A stretch of DNA of 64,000 nt, from NCBI GenBank assembly GCA_947044405.1, contig CAMRHE010000205.1:3224001-3288000 (forward strand), given 5' to 3'. A model generated the notes under the pieces. The model searched no databases. It saw only the letters and a list, made by a program, of their open reading frames with translations, and had not been told where the DNA came from. A program made the position numbers and the translations under genes. How positions within the stretch are numbered: position 1 is the first letter of the stretch; every line of letters begins with the position of its first letter. Source of the stretch: Leptodactylus fallax (taxonomy: Eukaryota > Chordata > Amphibia > Anura > Leptodactylidae). Positions 11,301-20,400 of this stretch are shown here, piece by piece.

Positions 11301-13370
11301 GCATCTCTCCTCCCCACACTACACTCTGCATCTCTCCCCCACACTGCACCCCGCATCTCTCCTCCCCCACACTACACTCTGCATCTCTCCCCCACACCCG
11401 CACCCCGCATCTCTCCCCCCACCCTACATCTCTCCCCACACTCAGCCCGCCCCCGCATCTCTCACCCCACCCCGCGCCCCGCATCTCTCCCCCCGCCCCG
11501 CATCTCTCCGCTCTCTCCCCCCCCCTCTCCCCCTCCCCGCCCGCATCTCTCCCCCCCCGCCCCGCATCTCTCCTCCCCGCCCTGCGCCCCGCATCTCTCC
11601 TCCCCGCCCTGCGCCCCGCATCTCTCCTCCCCGCCCGTCCCCGCTCTCTCCTCCCCCCCGCCCCTCCGCCCCGCATCTCTCTCCTCCCCGCCCCTCCCCG
11701 CTCTCTCCTCCCCCCTCTGCCCCGCATCTCTCCTCCCCGCCCTCGCCCGCATCTCTCCTCCCCCCCCTTCGCCCGCATCTCTCCCCCCCCACCCTGCGCC
11801 CCGCATCTCTCCTCCCCCCACCCTGCGCCCCGCTCTCTCCTCCCCACCCGCGCCCCGCATCTCTCCTCCCCCCCCACCCTCCGCCCCGCATCTCTCTCCT
11901 CCCCACCCCACCCCCCCCCCCCCCGCGCCCCGCCTCTCCTCCCTCCCCACACTACCCCTGCCCCCCACATCTCTCCTCCCCCCACCCCTCCCCACCCCCG
12001 CCCATCTCTCCTCCCCACCCCACCCTCCCCCCCCCGCCCCGCATCTCTCCTCCCCACCCCCCCACCCCCCCACCCCGCGCCCCGCATCTCTCCTCCTCCC
12101 CACACTACACCCCGCCCCCACATCTCTCCTCCCCACACTACACCCCCGCGCCCCACATCTCTCCTCCCCACACTACCCCCCCCGCACCCCACATCTCTCC
12201 TCCCCACACTACACCCCGCATCTCTCCTCCCCACACTACACCCTGCACCCCACATCTCTCCTCCCCACTACACCCCGCATCTCTCCTCCCCACACTACAC
12301 CCCGCGCCCCGCATCTCTCCCTCCCCACATTACACCCCGCATCTCTCCTCCCCACACCCCCCCCCACCTACACCCCACACCCCACATCTCTCCCTCCCCA
12401 CACTACACCCCGCACCCCACATCTCTCCTCCCCACACTACACCCCGCACCCCACATCTCTCCCTCCCCACACTACACCCCGCACCCCAAACATCTCTCCC
12501 TCCCCACACTACACCCCGCACCCCACATCTCTCCTCCCCACACTACACCCCACATCTCTCCTCCCCACACTACACCCTGCATCTCTCCTCCCCACACTAC
12601 ACCCTGCACCTCTCCTCCCCACACTCCCCACCCTGCACCCCACATCTCTCCTCCCCACACTACACCCTGCACACCCCACATCTCTCCTCCCCACACTACA
12701 CCCTGCATCTCTCCTCCCCACACTACACCCTGCATCTCTCCTCCCCACACTACACCCTGCACCCCACATCTCTCCTCCCCACAATACACCCCGCATCTCT
12801 CCTCCCCACCCTACACCCCGCGCCCCACATCTCTCCATGTTCCTCCACTGCTCGTGATACTTTTCTTCATGTGGAAGGAGCTTCTTACAAGCAAAGACAC
12901 GCCTACCCTGTCATGTGACCTTATGATGTCAAAAGGTCCTTTCAGAGTACAGCATTTAGCATGTACTGTGTAAGCAGCCGTCCTGCGGACCGCAGCTTAC
13001 ACTGACAGCTTTCAGCATGCACATACAGCTGAAAGAAGCGATCGCTCACTAATGGGGAATCCTGGACCGGATTCCCCGTTAGTGAGATATGGTGACGGCG
13101 CGCGTGCCAACTGAGAGGGCACGGTTCGCCATCACGGGCATATGCCATGCTTGTTTCCATAAACTTTACTGACAAACAAAAATTGAGAATCCCTTTAAAA
13201 ATCAATAATTTCTATAATAACTTACAGCATAACATCCTAATCATGTGAACAGTGTCATAACTTACTGATGTGATCCTCCATGGTAGTCGGTCAATTGATA
13301 CTCCTGAAGCTGTCACCAATGGCACTACAGCAATGCATGCAAAGGCACAACACATAAAGATCTGTGCCAT
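2156..13370 (-). CDS. gm2a: GM2 ganglioside activator, copy A (four exons)
   Basis: The spliced frame (35+51+61+53 codons) gives a 200-residue secreted/lysosomal protein; human GM2A has 193. The family is a small lipid-transfer protein that lifts GM2 out of membranes and presents it to beta-hexosaminidase A. Residues 1-22 form a signal peptide. The eight cysteines fall at 44, 104, 111, 117, 130, 141, 143 and 188, the human spacing exactly (39, 99, 106, 112, 125, 136, 138, 183), so all four disulfides can form. Other family motifs are [17 protein letters not shown] and [12 protein letters not shown] single sequon, NTS, lies near residue 76, not at the human position. All introns are phase 0 with GT-AG ends. 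Intron 1 is 6.5 kb, carries a 5-kb tandem array and may slow or impair expression. No break is visible. Copy B lies upstream on the same strand. Function as a true GM2 cofactor is inferred from homology. Confidence 0.9.
2690..3065. mobile_element. Rearranged Tc1/mariner fragment (fold-back)
   Basis: On the minus strand, about 2700-2905 reads as a decayed Tc1-type transposase C-terminus ([12 protein letters not shown], then frame changes, then the KGKG-HTKY end). The + strand at 2918-2945 again encodes KGKGHTKY and runs on to a terminal-repeat-like CCTAAAACTTTTG at 3049-3061. Two copies of the 3' end therefore face each other around 2910. The element is a dead internal rearrangement, not a gene. 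Confidence 0.65.
3405..3620. mobile_element. Palindromic MITE in GM2A copy A intron 3
   Basis: Long inverted arms are seen: CTCTTATCACTGTTCTCCTA pairs with TAGGAGAACAGTGATAAGAG. Weaker pairing continues outward to CCCCTTTTCAG and CTGAAAAGGGG. The loop is about 40 bp. Superfamily not assigned. Confidence 0.75.
3648..3671. repeat. Poly(A) run of 24
   Basis: A run of 24 A followed by ACACACAACACAA. It could be the tail of a decayed retroelement on the + strand, but no body is recognised upstream. Confidence 0.9.
4510..4692 (-). CDS. gm2a: GM2A copy A, exon 3
   Basis: The acceptor CTTCCCATAG follows a pyrimidine tract and the donor is GAT/GTAAGT. The 61 codons hold six of the eight cysteines (IPC, GSC, DFC, QPC, IPCHC), that is two complete disulfides and one partner of others. 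The PGQPCPEPL segment belongs to the loop region near the lipid pocket in the human structure. Confidence 0.94.
5255..5462 (+). mobile_element. Decayed SINE with L2-like 3' tail
   Basis: The segment GCATGGAGTTTGCATG, CATGTGGGTTTTCCT, CATACTCCAA is a diverged version of the central domain of the SINE at 50938-51199. It ends with the tail GTTAGCGCTACATAAA, equivalent to GTTGGCGCTATATAA elsewhere. The tRNA-like head is not recognisable. It lies in intron 2 of GM2A copy A, antisense to the gene. Confidence 0.55.
5640..5866. mobile_element. TTAA-type MITE (AAAGGGAATCAGTCACC family)
   Basis: Left end CTCTAAAGGGAATCAGTCA, right end AACAGGTTCCCTTTAAG. The interior has the inverted pair CAGCATGA / TCATGCTG. 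The terminal CCCTTTAA resembles the other TTAA families in this window. Confidence 0.55.
6579..6731 (-). CDS. gm2a: GM2A copy A, exon 2
   Basis: The acceptor TTTATAG precedes GTTAATGG and the donor is AAG/GTAAGC. The 51 codons start [10 protein letters not shown] and include [13 protein letters not shown] and NTSVPLTSP, the first beta-strands of the activator fold. They carry the first cysteine and the sole N-glycosylation sequon of this copy. Confidence 0.92.
6732..7914. repeat. Intron 1 of GM2A copy A, repeat-derived lead-in
   Basis: No exon. About 7000-7610 contains related inverted segments (GGGGTCCC..., CACTGATCA, AACTTGCTG...) typical of frog interspersed palindromic repeats with GATCAG-centred arms. 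Unique sequence lies between this and the array. Confidence 0.5.
7915..8550. repeat. 31-bp minisatellite, about 20 units
   Basis: Nearly perfect head-to-tail units read GCACACAGTAGTTTGCCCCA then TAGTGGCCCCT. Roughly 16 central units are almost identical, so the block was homogenised or expanded recently. Because 31 is not a multiple of three, all three minus frames stay open and give spurious 180-250-residue ORFs. It lies inside intron 1 of GM2A copy A. Confidence 0.95.
8551..10425. repeat. Degenerate transition zone of the array
   Basis: Diverged 31-bp-type units (GCACACAGTAGTTTGCC with substitutions) give way to shorter C-rich units (CCCCACAGTGGCCCCTGCA, CCCTGCATCTCTCCCCC). Units combining both motif sets are visible at 9300-9800. 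A run of C lies at about 10256-10279. Part of the irregularity at 10100-10400 may be assembly or base-call noise. Confidence 0.8.
10426..12840. repeat. 27/34-bp C-rich minisatellite
   Basis: The basic unit is CACACTACACCCCGC followed by ATCTCTCCTCCC (27 bp). A frequent variant adds ACCCCAC in the middle (34 bp). The + strand is almost free of G over long stretches, so the minus strand, the sense strand of GM2A copy A, is strongly G-rich. The + strand carries an 830-codon proline-rich open frame, which is only the translation of the repeat. Confidence 0.93.
13266..13370 (-). CDS. gm2a: GM2A copy A, exon 1 (signal peptide)
   Basis: The ATG at 13370 sits in CACAATGG, a good initiation context. 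It opens 35 codons with a hydrophobic core ([15 protein letters not shown]) and ends at TCA before the donor GTAAGT. The tail LPWRITS matches the end of copy B exon 1 (IPWWRLAT), and both exons are phase 0. The exon is too short to appear as a long ORF. A longer overlapping frame starting at 13512 with a leader-like sequence was rejected because it has no donor joining it in frame to exon 2. Confidence 0.82.
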
Positions 13371-13626
13371 TGTGGACGAATCCTGCGCCTGCTCCCAGAG
13401 TCTGCAGTGCAGCTATTACTAAACCTATAGATGCTTCTTGTGCAGTAAATACCGTCCTGACATGCACCAGCAGTAAGAGGAAGCCTTGAAGTAAATTCTT
13501 CCTTCCCAGCACTGGAGCTGACAGTCAGCCAATTGCATGACACAAGAGCTCAATGGGCGGCCTTGTTATGTACTGTCACCAGCAGCATTATGGGAGTGAC
13601 AAACACACCATGGTAGTAGGTACACT

Positions 13627-13641
13627 GCTGCCCTCTGCTGT
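13627..13641 (-). promoter_or_regulatory. CTCF-like motif upstream of GM2A copy A
   Basis: GCTGCCCTCTGCTGT on +; its complement contains AGCAGAGGGCAGC, close to the CTCF core. It lies about 260 bp upstream of the copy A start codon, in the same orientation as the related motifs upstream of the other two first exons. Confidence 0.35.
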
Positions 13642-14284
13642 TACCAAATGCATGGTGTCGTTCCTTAGTATTTTGTGAGAAAAAGTGTACAATTTCTGCT
13701 TTATTATGGACTTCTGTTAATGTGTTGCTCAATAAGTGCGGGAAACCTATTTTGCAGCATTACATTCCTCATGGATTGGTGCCATAAAGAAGCCACAACC
13801 AAGACCTATAACTCACCTCACTGATCCCCTGACACAGCCCTTCCCACAATTACTGGGTCCTTACATCCTGGAACCCACAGGAAATCTCCGCACCAGATAA
13901 AGCTTCTCACCGCTACAGCCTGTATCTATATTCTGGGTGAGGTGAATAATGTGTATTTTATCGTTTTAACCCATTATTTTCTTTTTCAAAAATTGTTTCC
14001 TGTAGGAAAACCCCTTTAATGCTTCAGGTAATGGTTTCCATTACTTACAGGGTCACAACAGCACAACCATCTTTCCAAGGAGAGGTGGGGGGGGGGGGAC
14101 GCCTCAGTCTGCTCCCGATTGCGCCACCAATTTTAATTTAATTTGTAGAGATGGAACATTAAAAGTAGAATAGAAATGTAAGGCCACTTTTGCAAGGTCA
14201 GTTTTTTGGTGTTTTGTATCAGTATTACTAAGCCAAAACCAGGTGTGGATCCAAAACACAGAAAAGGTGCAAATCTTTCCAAAA

Positions 14285-14515
14285 TATATTTTTCTCAGTT
14301 TATGTGGGGGCCACATCAAGCAAGCATTATTGTGTGGGGGCCAAAAGAAGGGCACATTATACTGTGGGGGCCACAAGGGGGAAATTATATTGTCTTCCGG
14401 CCACGGGAGGTACGTTATCCTGTGTGAGGGCCACAATGGTGACCTTGTAATGTTTGGGACCACAAGGGGACATCATACCCTGCCGTGGCCCTAGAGGGGC
14501 ATTATACTGTGTGCG
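14285..14515. repeat. Minisatellite, units of about 34-38 bp
   Basis: About six imperfect units share GGGGGCCACA and a following ATTATACTGTG motif. Several frames stay open on both strands; none is a gene. Confidence 0.75.
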
Positions 14516-15124
14516 GGCACAAAGGGACTACTTGGAATTGGGCATGGCCAAAGGGGTTATGAGAGGAGTTAGAGATATAAATTTGTTCCTCTTTCAGTCC
14601 TCTGAAGTAAACATCACAGTGCGCAGATAAGGTGACAAAGTGATACCTGTAGCAAAGAGTCCAATGTCACTATTGCCTCTGGCGTATAAGGATTGGGGTT
14701 ATACCTCTCTGCCTCTGCGCTGTGCTGGAAATGTTAGGTGCAGGGTAGGAATAGGTAGGAGTAATGCTCCCTCTGTTATACATGTTCCTAGTGCATTTCT
14801 GCTGTATTCTATGTACCAGCCACATAACCCCCTACTACCGCCCCCTGTCCTATGCAGCAAGACAATTTTAGTTTGGTATAGCCACATATAGTCTGTGGAA
14901 AAGTTGCAGTTTTTGTTGCAGATTTTACTGAGTGGATTGAAAAGGCATTGGAGATGTGAAGGAAGATCAGAAAGAATCACACCCATAGTCTGCTCCTGCC
15001 TGACACTGCCCTCCTAACAGTACAGAACCTAAATAGTATATCAGACACCAAAACTAAGAACACTGATCGATCAGGAAAGGTGGGGGCTAGAGAAAAAATT
15101 CCAAATGTGCTAGAATCAATGAAG

Positions 15125-15826
15125 CTGTGCCTATTAGGGAGTCTGTCAACAAGAAAATCAGTATCAAACGAAAGTTAGTACTTTGTAGGGCGGCTTCTAC
15201 ACTTTCCAGAGATGCCTGTCTTATCCTGCGTTTCAGCTCCATTTTCATGAAAATCAGGATTTTATTCTTATGCAAATTAGATGAATAGTGCTTGAGGCTA
15301 AGGTCCCACGTAGTGAAACGCAGAAACGCATCTCGTTTTTTCCGCAGCATTTTCCATTGAGTTTTTCGCAGAGTTTTCCTCTGCGGACTTTCTTCCTTTA
15401 TTATACTTATATGACAAACACCAGCTTATATGCAGGTATAATTGACATGCCGTTTTTGAAAACCCAGCTTTTCCGCTGCAGATTTTTTTATGCAATGTGT
15501 GGATGGGATTAGCAGAATCCCATTCACTTTGCAGGTACTGTAAAATGCAGCATTTTTTTCCGACGCAGGCAAAACACTGTGTTTTCGCAACATGGGGCTT
15601 CAGTCCTAGGGACTTTTCTTCTCCTGCTGGTGCTTCACTCTCTGCCCTAGATAATTGTGCACTAGGAGAGGACACGCCCCTAAACCCTTTTCAGCTAATT
15701 TGCATAGGAATGAAAATGGAGCTGCAATACAGATTAAGAAAGGCATCTTTGGACAGTATAACAGCAGCCCTACAAGAAACTGTCATTACTCTGATACAGA
15801 TTTTCCTGCTCACAGACTCCATTTAA
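15125..15826. mobile_element. Fold-back TTAA element with a nested MITE
   Basis: The left arm (about 15133-15290) and right arm (about 15615-15826) are inverted copies: GGGAGTCTGTCAAC pairs with the complement of CTCACAGACTCC, and GCAGCTCCATTTTCAT and TATGCAAATTAG occur in both. Related ends are at 30141-30166 and 59846-59874 (GACAGACTCCCTTTAA). The loop holds the separate GGCTAAGGTCCCACG MITE. Confidence 0.7.
15296..15606. mobile_element. Harbinger-like MITE (GGCCCCACG family), nested
   Basis: It starts GGCTAAGGTCCCACGTAG and ends GCAACATGGGGCTTCAGTCC, with an inverted AACGCAG/GCGGAAA-type interior. It belongs to the same family as 32870-33079, 38971-39306, 41219-41433 and 43302-43479. It sits in the loop of a larger fold-back element. 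Confidence 0.7.
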
Positions 15827-16076
15827 AGAGGACCTTTCATGTCCTCATCGGTGTGCTGTATTATATACCGCTAGAAAGCCGACAGTGCGTGAATTGGATG
15901 ATGCTAGGCTGTGAGGCCCACCTTCCTGACAGTGGGGAGATATCAGTGCTGAAACTAACGGTAACAATATCTCCACCAACGGGGCACATACTGGGAAAGT
16001 TGACATTGTGTTGAATTCAGCTTTCTAGTGGTATATAATACCGCACATCGATGAGTACATGAAAGGTCCTCTTTAA
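15823..16076. mobile_element. TTAA-flanked MITE (AGAGGACCTTTCA family)
   Basis: Inverted ends AGAGGACCTTTCATG / CATGAAAGGTCCTCT are flanked on both sides by TTAA, the target duplicated by piggyBac-type elements. Interior arms CTAGAAAGC / GCTTTCTAG extend the hairpin. A partial end of the same family follows at 16085-16113. Other copies: 24640-25085, 32533-32869, and an end near 60003-60021. Confidence 0.85.
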
Positions 16077-16239
16077 GAGCTGAAGTTGGTGGAGGTGGTG
16101 AAAGGTCCTCTTTAATGATAGATCCTGTGTTATCTGCCTCTAGCTATACAATATATGACTGCTACATGGGCCGGCACGTATATGAGCTGGCCCTTATATA
16201 CATAAACCACACAGTCAGACAGACATAAGTAGAAACAGG

Positions 16240-16245
16240 TTTATT
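16240..16245 (-). terminator. Candidate poly(A) signal, GM2A copy B
   Basis: AATAAA on the minus strand (CCAATAAACC). Two more lie at 16411-16416 and 16442-16447. They would give a copy B 3' UTR of about 0.86-1.07 kb. Sequence alone does not tell which is used. Confidence 0.4.
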
Positions 16246-16514
16246 GGCTGTGATTGAATATTGATAAGAATTAGATGGATTTATATGGACTGGTACATAA
16301 ATAGAGTCTGAATTTTCAACAGAGAGTCACTACGCTGCCTACATTATCGTCTGACTACATAGGTTACTACAATGGCAGATTCTAGGAAGACTAGTAAAGT
16401 TATAATATTCTTTATTTCAGTTCTGACAATTGGTCACCAGCTTTATTTTCTGTGCTACTGATGCTGGACATTTGGCCGAACATCTTCTAACGTATTTTCA
16501 CAATTAACCTTATT

Positions 16515-16870
16515 TTAAAGGGGTTTTCCAGGAATTATCAGTTTATGACCTATCTATAGATTTGGTCATCAACTGAAGATCAGCAGGGGTCTAACTCCCG
16601 GGACCCCCATGGATTAGCTGTGGTTTAGCCTCCGTCACATTCATCGGTCACATTGTCTTTTTCGCAACTCAATCCCATTCAAGTGAATGGGCTGAGCTGT
16701 GGTACCGAGTACAGCCGCTATACAATGTACATATATACAATGTACATATATACAATGTACTTTTATGAAGATGTCACAGTCTTTTGTAATAGTTGATCAG
16801 GGTCTCCTGCTGATCTTCAGTCGATAACCTTTCCTAAGGATAGGTGATCAATTGATATGCCTGGAATAAT
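16515..16870. repeat. Palindromic interspersed repeat (GGGGTTTTCCAGG type)
   Basis: It begins AAAGGGGTTTTCCAGGAA and ends with CCTAAGGATAGGTGATCA and GCCTGGAA. Paired internal segments are GAAGATCAGCAGG and CCTGCTGATCTTC. Similar material is at 37690-38070 and 42060-42565. It lies just 3' of GM2A copy B. Confidence 0.6.
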
Positions 16871-17306
16871 TTGATATGCCATTCTTATAAGAAAGAAAGA
16901 CCGTGCAGTGTTCAGGGGGTATTATTTAAGTGTTCAGGGGGTATTATTTAGCAGAACAGGATATTGAACATGTAAGATAATGGCATTTCATTCTGCTACC
17001 AAAAGAGACAAAGTGCAGATGTCACAGGTTGTATTCAGGTTCTTCTAATATGCATAATGTTTTAAAAGCTGGGTTCATACTGTAGACTTACAGATGTAGC
17101 AGAGCTGAGTTTGTCAATTAAATCTTTCTGCACTGTTTGTGTACCATAACCACAGCCCTGCTATGTCTGTGTACACACGTACTTGTCCTTAAATACAGTT
17201 ATTTATCCAATAAGAATGGGGCTGCTGGTGGCATCAATGGGATATAGGGACATTATTTCAGATATAGAATTTCTTCTTTGTTGCAGATATCTGTAGGCTC
17301 TTCTTC

Positions 17307-17477
17307 TTACCACCACCAGGAGGAGGAGGATGAGAGAGTGAAAGTAAATTTGGCACAACCAATCTCCTTATTCTTGTGGCTCAGAATACCGGTGACTCGG
17401 TAACTCCCGTCAGCCATCCAGGATGGGAGAGAAATGTTTGGGATCTTAAAACTGGTAGTAGGAAGCGCATAGGAACC
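17307..17477 (-). CDS. gm2a: GM2A copy B, exon 4 and stop
   Basis: The acceptor TTCTTTTTCAG precedes GGTTCCTATG. Coding GSYALPTTSFKIPNISLPSW, then YRVTGILSHKNKEIGC and FTFTL. The end is a trinucleotide run (four TCC then three TGG) translated as Ser and Trp, then TAA at 17307-17309. Confidence 0.92.
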   Translation of the reverse strand, partial: GSYALPTTSFKIPNISLPSWMADGSYRVTGILSHKNKEIGCAKFTFTLSSSSSWWW

Positions 17478-20400
17478 CTGAAAAAGAAGAATAGTAAAAA
17501 TATAACATCACTATAAAAAAGTGATGACAATACTCTAGTCAAGAATGGTTAGGATGGAGAGAGAGGGATTCCTAATACCCAGGAAAATGTTGTGTTGTGA
17601 GAATAGTCGAGGTAATTTAAAGGGTTGTCTCATAATAGTAGGGCATATGGACGGCATATTTGGGACCTTCCTCTGTCATCCAGGGAGGTGACCCCTGTGT
17701 AAGAGCTGCTGGTGGTCTTAAGATGTACATGCGTTGTATGGACAACTATTGCCCTGAATGCCCACTGTTCAATACTATATTTCCCCTAAAACGGCTGCTG
17801 CAGGGGAGATATCTGGCCTGGCATGGCCTTCCCCTGAAAAGCCAGCTCACTCCAGCAGCTCCAATATGAAGGGGTTGTCTGTGACAGTGACCATTTAAGA
17901 AATGTATATTTTGAAGACAATGAAATGAATTACTATATAGCAGTGATGGCGAACCTATGACACACGTGTCAAAAGTGACACAACAAGACATTTTAGGTGA
18001 CACATCAGCAGTTACTTACTGCGTTATTGCAATAAGCAGCTGCTGATAATTATTACTCACCTGTCCATGCTCCTGTTCTGGCCACCCTCCACTGCTGCCT
18101 CTAGGTGGCGCTACACTTAAATCACGATGCTGAAGAACGCTGGGATGCTACGTACAGCGTCCCGGGTATGGCGCCTCAGGTATGGCACAACCTGGAGGCG
18201 ACAGCGGAGGGCAGCCAGGACAGGAGCGTGGACAGTTGAGTAAAAGTTATTGGCAGCTGCTCTGTATGGGGGTGGGGGGAAAAAAGTGGGTCATATACTG
18301 CAGGTGGGCTTTACAAAAGAGGTCATATACTGTGTGTGGGGGGTATAAAAGGGGTCATATGTGGTGTGGGGGGTATAAAAGGGGGTCATATGCTGTGTGG
18401 GAGGGTAAAAAAAAGGGGGGCATGTACTGTATGGGGGGTAAAAAAAGGGGGCATATGCTGTGTGGGGGCCATAAAAAGGATCACATACTATGTGGAGCCA
18501 TAAAAAGGGTTCAGATACTGTGTGGGGGACCATAAGAAAGAGGTCATATACTGTGGAGGGCCATAAAATGTGGGTTCATATACTGTGGGGAGCAAAAAAA
18601 AGGTGGTCATATACCGTGTGGGGGACTAAAAAAAGGGGGTCATATACCGTGTGGGGGACTAAAAAAAGGGGGGTCATATACCGGGTGATGGGCCAAAAAT
18701 ACATATAATACAAATACATATATCAAAAATATAACACTTTTTTTTTACTACAGTTAGAGTTAGACACGGCACCCGAGTTTCAGCTAGGTTGATTTACGAA
18801 TTTTGACACACCGAGCTCAAAAGGTTAGCCATCACTGCTATACAGAGTTCGATTCTAGAAGACAAGCCCTTTATATCCTCCTAACAATTTCCTAAGACAT
18901 TACATTCTAATGTTTTTTGGAAATACTTCTAAAATAACAGCACAGCCTGCAATAGATACTTACAGCTTTGAAGGGGCAATGGCAGGGAAGGCCATAGGTT
19001 GCCAGAGGTCCTGGGCACTGCTGTCCTGGCTTGAAGAAAGCGTCCAGCAGGTTACAGACATCATGGTAGGTGCAGCTGCCAAATTCATCTATGCAGGGGA
19101 CAGTCAGCCACTCGCCCAGCAGTTCCTTCTCAGCAGAGATTTGGATCTTGGATACACAGAGAAACATAAGTCTATGTATTTCACCATAGAACACATATAA
19201 GTGACAACATTTTGGAGGGTTGGACTTCTATAGACAACCGATTGGAGTCGGCCTTTAATACGTGAGGCTGCATAGGATATGACCAATGCCTATTCTGCTG
19301 CCATCATTGTGTAGTGGTACAGCTACCAAGGCAGTATAGTAACCACCCAAATGTATAGCTACAGGGACATGGATGGACATGTGTCCACTTTCTAGGTACT
19401 GGGGGGCACCAATAATCATAACTGAAATATCCATTGTAGAGCCAGGACTCAGCTTATGCTCCTCTTCCCATTGAAAACCCATAAGCCCGACATGCATATA
19501 TATGAGGTAGTCTGGAGGAATAGCAGTCAGCCTAAGTGTACGGGCAGCTTTAATTTCAAATCATTTCAGTCCATGCTTGTGGTTGAAAACATTAGACACT
19601 CCAAGGCTTTCTGGTCTTGGGTTGGAGCATATTCATCCCAGCTAGCAAACATGGAGGAAAAGTAGCTACAACAATGGGTCTGTAGTTGTAGGAAGCCTCA
19701 TGACTGAGCATGAAGTGTTTAGGATGTAACCTTACCTGGAGAGGAGAACTTAGGGGCACATCAGTGTTCAGGACGATAGAGACAGTCACATCTCCAGGGA
19801 TAGAGACTGGATCGGGGCTAATAGAAAGGCTTTTGATTGTTCCAGGCAGTTTTCCTGAATCACAGTTTTCCCATGTTATACTGTTCACTTCCTGTGGGAA
19901 AGGTAAAAATTTATATAAAACTATCAGCACTCCCCACAAGTAGGTTTGCGCACCCGCACTCTTTTAAAATGTAAAATAATGACTTAACATTCAATTTTTT
20001 TAAATGAAAAAAATTAAAATGAAAACATTTTTTTTTTTAGCTGCACTGTGCTGAGGATAAGAGCCAATGCAGCAGGGTGGCTTGTGGTTTATCCTATTGA
20101 CTTGCACCATTTCGGTCCTGGGTTTGGATCCAACAATAGGACACTATTAGGACACTATCTGCTTGGAGTATGGGTGTTTGCTTGGGTTTTCTCTAAGGGG
20201 GCCGTTCACACTACCGTTGTTAATGTCCGTTGCTGTCTTCTGTCATAGGATGACAGCAAAGGACATTAAACTGTCACAGAGAACAGTCACAGACTGATTC
20301 TGTGTCCGTTCCCATTGACACTAATGTAAACAACATGATGGAAGCTATCTTCCATCGTGTTTGATTACTTTTGTGACGGAAGATAAAGTCATGCTTGAAA

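Noticed and set aside
10426..12918. 830-codon proline-rich open frame (+) and long glycine-rich frames (-)
   Set aside because: They translate a C-rich tandem array in an intron; no start context, splice logic or domain. Stop codons are simply rare in such DNA.
12911..12920. TCATGTGAC box as a TFEB/CLEAR site for a lysosomal gene
   Set aside because: One mismatch to the CLEAR core, intronic and single; chance occurrence is likely.
13291..13512. Leader-like frame starting MLGRKNLLQGFLLLL as copy A exon 1
   Set aside because: No donor joins it in phase 0 to exon 2; the overlapping 35-codon frame does, and its end resembles copy B exon 1.
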